A stretch of DNA of 51,984 nt from the NCBI GenBank assembly GCA_018398765.1, contig JAHBMJ010005700.1:10001-61984 (forward strand), written 5' to 3'. The notes beneath the pieces are model-generated. The model made no database searches, had not been told where the DNA came from, and saw nothing but the letters and a program-made list of their open reading frames with translations. Position numbers and translations under genes: made by a program. Below, piece by piece: positions 36,509-45,788 of this stretch. How positions within the stretch are numbered: position 1 is the first letter of the stretch; each line of letters starts with the position of its first letter. This DNA comes from Chromera velia. Its lineage: Eukaryota > Sar > Chromeraceae.

Positions 36509-37047
36509 TCCTTCCTTCCTTCCTTCCTTCTTCGTTTCGTTGCTTACAATTTCTTTGTCCTTCATTTCCTTTCTCTCTGTGTCATTCAGGCCAGCGTTGC
36601 TTGGGTTCATGCATCGTTCTTTGGTTGAACAGAACAGTCCTCTCCTTGCACTTGTGTAGCTGAAAGCTTTGGTCGATGATGTCTCCATGCCAGACAGTGG
36701 AGTCTCTCCTTCCTTTCTCGGCAGATTGATTTTCTGTTCAGACATGGTGCACGCTTACGCTTCTTCTTTCCTCCGTCTTGCTAACTGTCTTTCCGCCTGT
36801 CTGTTTGTCCGTCCGTCTGCCTTTCTTGTGTTTTTTGCAACAACACACACATAGTAGGTGGGAGGCAGTGGAGGGACAAAGACAGTGCCAGAGAAGGGGG
36901 GGAGAGATGGAAGAACGGCAGTAGCAGAAGAAGAATCAACGGGCCTCTCATGTGTTTCATGCATGAGCGACCAGTCGACCACACACACACACACAATGTA
37001 CACACAAATATATACACACACAGAGAAAAAGAGAGGGAGACAGAGAC

Positions 37048-37081
<34 letters not shown>

Positions 37082-37427
37082 GGACGGATGGATGGACGGA
37101 CGGACGGATGGACAAACAGAAACACACAGAAGCAGAGAGAGGCAAGCGTTTACTTGGAATTTACTTCACTGGCTCAGTTAAGAGCGGTCAAGAGTTCGGG
37201 TGAATGTTTATTTTTCAAGCGTCGTACGCATGCGCGCGCTGGTTATGGTTGTGACGCAGTCTTCGGCTTGTACGCCGGTATACTATCGATGCATATACAC
37301 GTGTGAAAGCAATTTATGGCGGCTTCAGATTTATTGTGCAACAACCTCTACTTGTAGATTGCATGAACTTGAATGTTGATTGAAACGCCCATAAAGTCGG
37401 AGGTGCATTATGTTCCCATTGAACCTT
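34961..37427. other. Intergenic, dominated by microsatellites
   Basis: No gene supported. It contains (AAAG)n at 35136-35272, (GAGT)n at 35701-35719, (CT)n at 36138-36166 and (CCCT)n at 36281-36304. It also contains (TTCC)n/(TTTC)n at 36421-36530 and (CAGA)n/(CGGA)n at 37048-37112. Frames spanning these give only Phe/Leu/Ser- or Lys/Arg-rich repeat peptides. Confidence 0.6.
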
Positions 37428-37432
37428 AACGT
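37428..37432 (+). repeat. Target-site duplication AACGT (left copy)
   Basis: The five bases AACGT directly precede the left LTR. The same five bases directly follow the right LTR at 45099-45103. Confidence 0.9.
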
Positions 37433-37913
37433 TGATGATGTACCGACCGACGCCAAGCGAGCAGTCGGCGGGGCAGAAAGAATCGAACAATAGCAAGGCG
37501 CGGAGAATGAATGAATGCACGGGGGCCAAGGCATGCCCTGCATAAATATACGCCGCCCGAGTGCATTAAGGTGTACGCGCGCGTGTATAGAGTCAGCGGG
37601 GGCCACGTCAAGCTCTGTACTGGAATTCACATGAATTAATTCGACGTGCATGCACGCTTGAAGTGCGTATATCTGAATACGAACAACGTTGTGAAAGGAA
37701 GGAGGAAGAAGGTACGTATGAAGTGACTAGAAGTGACAGTCTTCTCCATATGTAGGAAACAACCAGACTGGCAGGTGGCAGTTGTACGTGTCGTAGCCGG
37801 ACACCGCAGTAAATGTGAATGCCAGTGATTTGCATCATGATAGACCGAGTCATATCTGTCTGACCGTCTATCTATCTCTGTATAGCCCTATATAGAGATC
37901 TGTGTTTTCATCA
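37433..37913 (+). repeat. Left LTR (481 bp)
   Basis: Runs from TGATGATGTACC to GTTTTCATCA. A TATA-like gcataaatatacg near 37541 could be the LTR promoter. It matches the right LTR except for 13 base substitutions that I counted by eye, with no length change. Confidence 0.92.
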
Positions 37914-37915
37914 AT

Positions 37916-37933
37916 TGGTGACAGGAAGTAGGG
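37916..37933 (+). promoter_or_regulatory. Putative tRNA primer-binding site
   Basis: TGGTGACAGGAAGTAGGG begins two bases after the LTR. Its complement would be a tRNA 3' end finishing in CCA. The tRNA identity cannot be stated without the tRNA set of this genome. Confidence 0.55.
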
Positions 37934-38007
37934 CGACAGCCCTGACCCTCGGTTCCTTTGTTCTCTTTCCATTCTCGCTCGAGTGCTTTCAAGGTCGTTA
38001 ATGGACG

Positions 38008-39332
38008 ATGGGTCGCTTCCTGCCCACGAAGTGGATCGGTGCAAATACCTACGTCACAGGATCCATAAACATCTACGACAAGTCCATCATCTACATTGGG
38101 AAGACCGAGCTGGAGCCTGTGGACCCTACTCTGCCTCCAAAGAAAGTAAGTGGAGATGAATTGAAGCAGCTGCCGGTGACCCACCCGCACCGACAGTTAA
38201 AGGGCGACAATGGAAAGAAAGTGAGGGAAGAGTTTCAAGCAAAGATCACCCGAAGGTTTGAGGAGGAGGTCAGAGGACGGAAGTATAATAGTAAGAATCC
38301 TGAAGTCTGCGTTCTTATGCTCGAGGCGATGAGATTCTCATGCATTGATACAGGGCTTACAGGTGACAGATTGAACGAAACCGAACCGAGAAACCAAGAA
38401 GTCAGACAGATGATCGTAAACGCAGTGGTAAAGTGCATCGACAATGCCACATACAAGCAAGCACTTGATGACTGGGCCCAGGTGACTAACGCTGGAGAGA
38501 CACCACTTCATTTCGATCTGTTCCACCTTGTTCACTGGCTCTTTGCAAAGAATAAGATCTCCCAGTTTGCTTTGTTCAAGGCGAAAGAGAGAAGATTTCG
38601 ACAGTTTTTGGCTGTAGGTCAGTCAAGAAACGCGACCTGGTCGAAGTATCTGTCAGATTTCAAAACCCATCTGGATGAACTAGCACAGTGCCCCCGACCC
38701 CCCGTTTACCCCGACGGTGTTCACCTAAGAGAAGCAGACATCCAAGGAGGTGAGAAGGGAAAAACGAGGTTCCTTGACTACAGACATAACATAGACCTCA
38801 TATCACAGATCTCAGCCATGCATTCATCGAAGGATCGATCTCTCAAGCACGCAGAAACAGAGCAATGGAGGTAGCAAACACCCCATATGAGAGGTCGATT
38901 CCATAGGAAACGTGGTGCGCAATATTTGTAGTGATTGAACAGTTGTTATTTGCAGACGAGCCTGTGGTCTCTGTGAATGCCGAAGGAGAACAGCAGATCA
39001 TGCAGGAGAGACGTCCGCATCCACATGATCACAAATTGTATGTGATGCTCAGTGATGAGCATTACACAGGCCCACTCCCCATACATCAGAATCAGATACA
39101 ACAGCCACAGCAGTACTATGGAAGTCCTCCTCCCCCCCAACAAATGTATAACCCAATGCCTCCCTGGCAACATGCACAAGGACCCAATCCGTACCCCATG
39201 TAGATGCCAGGACCGCCCTCTGGTGGTCATTTTAGCCAGTACCCGACCCCTATGCAAATGCAGCAACACGGATGGGGACTCTGGGAAGGAGGGCTTCAAA
39301 AGCAGCAGCAACAGGGGGGGGGACGAAATTGA
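38008..39332 (+). pseudogene. Gag-like reading frame, broken
   Basis: ATG at 38008 opens 288 residues to a TAG at 38872. The protein is soluble-looking and basic (GRFLPTKWIGANTYVTGS, then FDLFHLVHWLFAKNKISQF, then WSKYLSDFKTHLDEL). From about 38950 a different frame continues with a Gln/Pro/Tyr-rich tail (QQPQQYYGSPPPPQQMY), is stopped by TAG at 39201-39203, and reads on in the same frame (MPGPPSGGHFSQYP) to 39332. Intron-like boundaries (gtagca at 38871, ttatttgcag ending about 38956) exist, but the phase does not fit. It is assigned as gag only from its place behind the primer-binding site and its composition. No zinc knuckle is visible. It is best treated as a decayed copy. Confidence 0.5.
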
Positions 39333-39944
39333 TATAACCCGCAACGCAGACAGGACAAAAAAGAAAGGGAAAGAAGGGAAAGAGACAGAAACTGACTGTA
39401 CTGACAATTGAAACTTTTATACTGGAAAGTGACTTTGAAAAATTTAGTTTTTAAAACATTCAAATAGATAGTTTAACCTTTAAACTAATTGATTTTCATA
39501 ATTTATTTAAGACTATTTAAGCTTAGTAAGATGTTTAAAAAATGAAATAAAAAAATGTATATATAGATTATATATTTTTTCAAAACTATAAATTGTCTGG
39601 TATCTGTCATCGTAAATTAACGCTAGGACGAAAACACAATAAGAAATGCATCTGAATGGCTCTGAATCGATCTGATTGAAGCATTCCTTCTCATGATCAT
39701 AACTGTTTTGTTTTCAATTCATATGAGGCACTGCTCAACGGCGGGTGTGTCAGGGGTAGGAGGGAGGGAGGGGGGGGCATCTTAGTATATATCAAACATG
39801 CACACCCGTGAACGCCACCTGCAGAAATACGTGCACACAAACAGAAAGTCAGTCGAATCGCCAAAATACACATAAAAGCATGCATGCAAACACAACCTGT
39901 ATCTTTAATTTGCATCAGAATGATACATGAAAGCAGGAAGACCA

Positions 39945-40675
39945 AAATTGGGAAAGCAATCGGACGGGCAGGAAGGCCGAAATCGGGAAGGCAATCAGAC
40001 GGGCAGGAAGGCTAAAATTGGAAGGCAGTCAGGCCGCTAAGAAGACCAAAATTGGAAGGCAGGCATGTAAGCAGAAAGAACGAACTCTGGGAGGCAGTCA
40101 GACACACAAGAAGGCCGAACTTGGGAAGGCAGTCGGGCCAGCAGGAAGAACAAAATTGGGAAGGCCATTGAGCAAGCAGGATAACTGAAATTAGGAAGCG
40201 TTAGGAGGAAACTTGGGCAGGAAGGAAGGCCAAAATAGGGAAGGCAATCAGGCAGGCAGGAAAGCCGAAATTGGGAAGGCAACCGGACAGGCAGGAAGGC
40301 TGAAATTGCGAAGTCAGTCGGGCAGACAGAAAGGCCGAAATTTAGAAAGCATTGAGACAGACAGAAAGACCAAAATTTGGAGGGCAGTCAGGTAGGCAAG
40401 AAGGCTGAAATGGGAAAGCAGTCAGCATAGCAGGAATGTAAAACTCTGGAAGGCAGTCCGGCAGGCAAGAAGGCTGAAATTGGGAAGGCAATCGGGCAGG
40501 CAGGAAGACCAAAATTGGGAGCGCGGCGAAAGCCGAAATTAGGAAGGCAATAGGGCGGGTGGAAAGGCCAAAATTGGGAAGGCATTTAGCCAGACAGAAA
40601 GGCCGAAAGCTAGAGGGCAGTCAAGCAGGCAAGAAGGGCAAAATTTCGGAGGCAGTCAGGCAGGTAGAAAAAAAC
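39945..40675. repeat. Degenerate minisatellite of about 27-bp units
   Basis: About 25 diverged copies of a unit like ggcaggcaggaaggcc followed by gaaattgggaa. The unit is close to a multiple of three, so minus-strand translation yields a repetitive peptide (LPxFGLP-like). I consider that a by-product of the repeat rather than a gene. Confidence 0.85.
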
Positions 40676-41029
40676 ATAGGCTCGGCACGTAGGAGCGCTG
40701 CTCCCTTTCGCAGTCTGAAGACTGCGGCCTTAACAAAAATGCAAAGACCTACCTCTGGAGGACTTGAGGAAGGACTAGAACAAAAAACAAGCATCTTCTG
40801 GAGGAGACCCACGACCTGCAAAGAGCAGAGGAGGGGGGCAGGGGTGAACAATATACGCAAAGGGAGACGGCAGTTTTGTGCCTTACCGAGGGCAGACCGG
40901 TCAGTCATTCAGAAACCACAATGGCCAGGTTGCAGCCATACAAGAACACTTACAGACATCGTACAAAGCCCTCTGCATGCACCAAGAAGGCTCATCTCTG
41001 CAAACAAGATTTTTTTAATTCCTTTATTG

Positions 41030-41262
41030 GGAGGGGGGGTGAACCCTCTCGCAGGGGTACGAAACGACCCAATTTGGTACCCCTGGTGGAGGGGGGAGGT
41101 CCGACCTGCTCTGCAGGTTTGCGTCCAAAATGTGTTTAGGAGTGTTTTCTAGACACATTTTGAATGGAAACCTGCAGAGCAGGTCGGACCCTCTCCCTCT
41201 ACCAGGGGTACCAAATTGGGTTGTTTCATACCCCTGCAAGAGGGTCCACCCCCCCCTGTTGC
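41030..41262. repeat. Foldback (long inverted repeat)
   Basis: Two arms of about 105 bp (41030-41137 and 41151-41262) are inverted copies. They share blocks such as ccaatttggtacccctggt and ggtccgacctgctctgcagg. About 13 bases separate them. Differences between the arms are few. The structure resembles a MITE or foldback element, or a hairpin produced by fold-back repair. Confidence 0.85.
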
Positions 41263-43309
41263 TGGTGGAACGACACAAAACGAACTGACCTAATTGAGCG
41301 ATCCAAACCAGTCCGGCAACCCTTCTAGTTGTCGGACAACTCCTTTGCACCAAGGCAACCACTCCCACGAGCAACCAGAGGTGTCCAGCCAACACAGATA
41401 CCAGAGGGGGAAAAAACTCCGGAATCTGTAACCCCTCCAAAAATAAGGTTCTGGAATAACAAGTTGAACACGATTTCGTCATTGTCAAGCCTTCCAATAC
41501 AATCCAATGAAACGTTTGATAACGAGATTTTGTGGATAAAGGCCCATTCTGTTGACCTGACTTTCTGAGTGGAGGAGAACTTTCTGAAGACCTGACTGAG
41601 AATTTTTCAGATCAGCATTTTGATGGGTCAGCGCGCAGCCGAGAAGTGCTTTTTGGCCTTGGTGGCCGGCCGGGCCCTGGCCCGCAACGCGTAGCTTGCC
41701 TTCTGGGGCCATCACATGGTTGGCTAATCTAAACTCGGCTCCCAAAATCGGCTTTCCGTCGAATGTTTCAAGTCGATCAGAGCACGACCTAGTGCCGCCT
41801 CTCTCCCATCACACAGACTTGCTCTCCAGCAATAAAAGTAGGCTTTATCGAAAGCTCAGAAGATTGACTTCTTTGCTTTTTCTTGGGTTTATGATGTTCA
41901 CTCTACTGGTTACCCTGAGAGGGCAATTTCAATCTTCCATCACGAAGGGCACGGCCCATCTCCATGCAAAGGGGCCTACGAAATTGCCCCAGTAAAGCTT
42001 CCATTGAATCCCTTCCATGCGTGCGCTCTAACAACCTCTAGATGAGGAGCTAGAAAGGCTTTCTGGATGAGGGGGCCAGCTCTGGGTGCTAGGGTCTGAC
42101 ACTTTATGAGGGTACCCTAGGTTTGAAGTTAGGTTTTTTAATAAAAACTTAAATTTTTAATGTTTTAAAAGAGATTTTTGGAGCTTAATTTGTTAGAAAA
42201 GCTTAAAAAACGCTAAAATAGGGTTGAATGGCTAAGGTTAGGGTAGGTTAGGGTAGGTTTAGATAAGTATAAAACCCATTCGCTACATCAGGTTTAGAAT
42301 TGGTTTGGAAACCATGGTCGCACCAGACTTAAACCTTCCAAACCTCTTTAAACCCGTCCAAACCTGGTCAAACTTCTGAAATCTGTATGTGAATGATTTG
42401 TTAAAAGCACATTTTGTACGTTTTTGCCGGCAGGACCACGTCTGTGACACTCTGTGTATGAGCATTTCAATAAGGGGATACAGCCTTACTCGCATCAGCA
42501 TTCACAGTAGCCGGTGTATTCTCCTTGTCCTGCCCCCGCCCCTTTTCCCCTCTCTTCTTTCCCGGCACGATCTTTGTTTGCTTGATCGCCTCTCCATAGA
42601 AACCACACACATGATTGAGGAATTTGTAAACCTACTGCACTAAACATTGATGGCGGCTTACGAATTGAAGATAAAGAATTAGAGCAAGTTGACCGGGCGT
42701 TTAAAAAGGAAATTGCACCTCTGGATAAGTCTGTTGAAGTATGAAAGAATGAAGACAGCTTTTATGTTCTTGACTTTATTCTACATTCGTTGAATAATCG
42801 GTTTGTCTGATGTTTCCTGGTAAAATGCCAGGTTGTGTTTGCTTTGTATCTTCTCTGTATTCATGCAAAAGCCATTTAGAACCAGGTTTAGACAGGTTTG
42901 GTCAGGTTGGGGGATTAGGTTTGCAAACCAACGTCATGAGCGTTTGCGAACCTCAGCGGGCGACTTGATTTTCCTATATATAAAAGGTCATGAGATTTAA
43001 TTTAAAAAGTTGTGTTATTATAGAACTAAGGTCAGTTCATCCTAAAAACCTTAAAAAACCACTTTTTAGAGTTATAGCTAATCAGAGTGACACACACCCC
43101 TAGGGTTTGTAATTAAATTATATATATATTTTTTTTAGGTATCATACCCTAGTCTGGGTGGCCAGAAGGTGAGCCACTTTATGAATTTTTTGCATATCGA
43201 TGCTGCAGGTCAGACTGAGCCTTTCTTGGAGGACCGTTTGTCGGTGCTTGGGTTTCGTGAGGAAGCATTACGGCTGGTAATCTCGGGTGATCTGAAGTTA
43301 TGGGAGTGA

Positions 43310-43455
43310 AGCGCAGCTCTTGTTTGTATAAAAATTTGGAGGTAGAGCTCCTGGGTAGACTAAGACCCAGTGGCCAGTGCCGGGCCTCACCCAGAAAAAA
43401 CAAGAACGCTATGATGGCCGGTCGTGGGCAAGGCCCTCTAGCTAGAGGCCATGGA
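43310..43455 (+). other. Hairpin-rich segment, possible structured RNA
   Basis: An outer pairing gctcttgttt (43316-43325) with aaacaagaac (43398-43407) encloses a hairpin CTGGGT...ACCCAG (43351-43356 / 43365-43370). It is followed by a near-perfect hairpin ggccctctagctagaggcc (43432-43450). A short resemblance to 5S rRNA (cagaagctaag, 43466-43476) is too small to call. Function unknown. Confidence 0.3.
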
Positions 43456-43978
43456 TCGATCAGGCTTTCAGAAGCTAAGTATTTACCTCTTGTATGGTCA
43501 TAGTGCTCAACATTTGTTTGGTTGAACTGCTTTCTGTGGGTGTCAAATCAGCAGATCTGTTTGCGGACATTCATTCTTACCTTTCATGGGGGTTGCTCAC
43601 TGTGTGCTCCCTCCTTACATCAGTGTGTGGATTCAGCATATTCCATTAGAAGTAAAGTTAGCTTGTTTGTGCATTACACTGCGTATTGTTACATGCCTGC
43701 AGAGTCTGCAATCACTCCCCGACATATCAACATACTATAACTCTTTCACCTCACTCACGTCCAACAATTTCCAACATACACACCACAAACCCATTAAACC
43801 TTATCTTTAAAAGTTATTCATACTTTCATGCAGGTAAAAAACAATAAATAGAATCATTCTAAGTGCTTTAAAGACTTAGTTTTTTATATAAAATTTAGTG
43901 TGATATATAGAAAATTAAAAGTCACTTTCTAGTATAAAAGTTTCAATTGTTAGTACAGTCAGTTCAGAGAGGAGAGAG

Positions 43979-44089
43979 ATGGCGGACACTGGAGCAGAAA
44001 CGACAGAGGGTTTGAAAGAAGAGACCAATTCAGAGGGCGTTAAGCAAGCTGACCAACAGAGAAGAGGGCAGAGGAAACTGACAGAGTGA
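43979..44089 (+). CDS. Short acidic ORF (36 residues) near the 3' end of the LTR element
   Basis: ATG at 43979 gives MADTGAETTEGLKEE... and stops at 44089. It lies just outside the right inverted repeat and inside the LTR element. A purine-rich lead precedes the ATG. No family is recognised; it may be the beginning of a lost or spliced gene, or chance. Confidence 0.2.
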   Translation: MADTGAETTEGLKEETNSEGVKQADQQRRGQRKLTE

Positions 44090-44617
44090 GAGTTCAGGGA
44101 CTATCCTCTCGATTGGTTTGAAAGACTGACGAGAGTGAGCTGTGTCTCTGCTGCAGATTGAGAGAGTCGCGCCTTTCAGTCGAGCCATGTCCTTTTGGTT
44201 TCTTTCTGATCTTTTTTTATCTCTTTTCTCTTTGTATCGACCGCGAGTCAGGAGCATGCAGGTTCATCCAAAAAAAATTGTGGACCTTATACCCGTATGC
44301 AGTATTATGCAGTCATCAGACAGTCAAGCAGGATTCGAAATTTCATGCATGATGACCACACAGGTTGAGCAAAAACCTGAGTCTGGAACCTATTTGCAAG
44401 CAATCTCGATATCAGAATGAGTGTCCGACCTGAAAAGAAAAGAGCATGTCAAAATAATAGCCCAAGCACTCCATATGTCTTGATTCAACAAACTCACAAG
44501 GCTGTTCAAATTGGTTCAAGGTCTGTTCTACTCTGTGTAATCTGCAGAAAAGAAAAAAGAGAAAGGAATGCAAAGTTATAATTCTATTCGCTCCGCGAAA
44601 AAAGAAAGGAATGCATT

Positions 44618-45098
44618 TGATGATGTACCGACTGACGCCAAGTGAGCAGTCGGCGGGGCAGAAAGAATCGAACAATAGCAAGGCGCGGAGAATGAATGAA
44701 TGCACGGGGGCCAAGGCATGCCCTGCATAAATATACGCCGCCCGAGTGCATCAAGGTGTACGCGCACATGTATAGAGTCAGCGAGGGCCACATCAAGCTC
44801 TGTACTGGAATTCACATGAATTAATTCGACGTGCATGCACGCTTGAAGTGCGTATATCTGAATACGAACAACGTTGTGAAAGGAAGAAGGAAGAAGGTAC
44901 GTATGAAGTGACTAGAAGTGACAGTCTTCTCCATATGTAGGAAACAACCAGACTGGCAGGTGGCAGTTGTACGTGTCATAGCCAGACATCGCAGTAAATA
45001 TGAATGCCAGTGATTTGTATCATGATAGACCGAGTCATATCTGTCTGACCGTCTATCTATCTCTGTATAGCCCTATATAGAGATCTGTGTTTTCATCA
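44618..45098 (+). repeat. Right LTR (481 bp)
   Basis: Same length as the left LTR, begins TGATGATG and ends TTTTCATCA. Twelve of the 13 differences read C or G on the left and T or A here; one is the reverse. Confidence 0.92.
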
Positions 45099-45103
45099 AA
45101 CGT
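45099..45103 (+). repeat. Target-site duplication AACGT (right copy)
   Basis: Matches 37428-37432 exactly. Confidence 0.9.
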
Positions 45104-45788
45104 GGTACCTCGCGTAGTACGCTGGATAGTACGTAAAAGCACAATGATGATTATGTTAATCTTTACATCATACTAAATGTGGATACAGTGATTTGCAGTA
45201 GTTAACTAACAACTTAAGTTGAATAGATAGTTCATGCATCTCAATAATTAGACTCAATTATTGACAAGAGTCACGATCAATTCATGATATCACTGCATAA
45301 TATTTTGAACGTTAATTTAAATTAAGAGTTGAATGCTTATATAATTGCTAGTAATTGTGCAACAACAATTAAAATGGAACAAAGTCATACAGTTACATGT
45401 CATTAGTTTAATTACTGGTTAAAGATGCTTGAGTTAAAATTTTTAAATTGCAATATTTTGAACATTATATGTTTATTTGACCCTAGATTTGACCCTTATA
45501 CATAAAAAATCATAATATGTGAAAAAGCTTCCACAAAATATGCAACACTGGATATATCAAAAATCATGATATAGGTCAGTCTATGATGGTTTCACGCTGC
45601 CGTCGCACTGCATGACCAGCCTAGTGACCAAGTCAATGACCAGAATATATAAACGATTATATGATTGAAAGTGGCAATAGAAGCATTGTACAGGTCTTTC
45701 CGTGTATATTTCCTTCTCCGAGGCTTTGTCATCTCTCTCTCTTTCTCTGACAGTCGCTCACAGCAGGGTCGAAGGTTGGAGACAAGGT
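45104..45788. other. AT-rich intergenic, the LTR insertion target
   Basis: No gene seen. It is strongly AT-rich to about 45590, then ordinary composition to the 3' end of the methyltransferase gene. The last part probably includes its 3' UTR. Confidence 0.5.

Larger units (their letters stand above)
39390..43964. mobile_element. Possible nested element bounded by 44-bp inverted repeats
   Basis: 39390-39433 (aactgactgtactgac...) and the reverse complement of 43921-43964 match at 42 of 44 positions; both mismatches are transitions. AT-rich sequence lies inside each end. The 4.6-kb unit sits inside the LTR element and holds the minisatellite, the foldback and the hairpins listed separately. No transposase is recognisable and no clean target duplication is visible, so the element class is open. 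Confidence 0.45.
37433..45098 (+). mobile_element. Non-autonomous LTR retrotransposon, complete ends, 7.7 kb
   Basis: Two direct repeats of exactly 481 bp (37433-37913 and 44618-45098) bound the element. Each begins TGATGA and ends TCATCA, the short inverted ends of an LTR, and they are flanked by a perfect 5-bp duplication (AACGT). Two bases after the left LTR comes TGGTGACAGGAAGTAGGG (37916-37933), starting with TGG as a primer-binding site should. A purine run (about 44597-44610) lies just upstream of the right LTR in the place of a polypurine tract. The interior begins with a gag-like open frame. I see no protease, integrase, reverse transcriptase or RNase H motifs. The remaining interior is repeats and a possible nested insertion. 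Transposition would need proteins from a relative. Confidence 0.9.

Noticed and set aside
40037..40282. Minus-strand repetitive peptide frame
   Set aside because: Explained by the 27-bp minisatellite.
42230..42262. Telomere-like ggttagggtaggttagggtagg
   Set aside because: Only a few degenerate units inside a mobile element; not a telomere or a clear interstitial array.
43460..43480. 5S rRNA resemblance (cagaagctaag)
   Set aside because: About 11 matching bases with no 5S structure around them.
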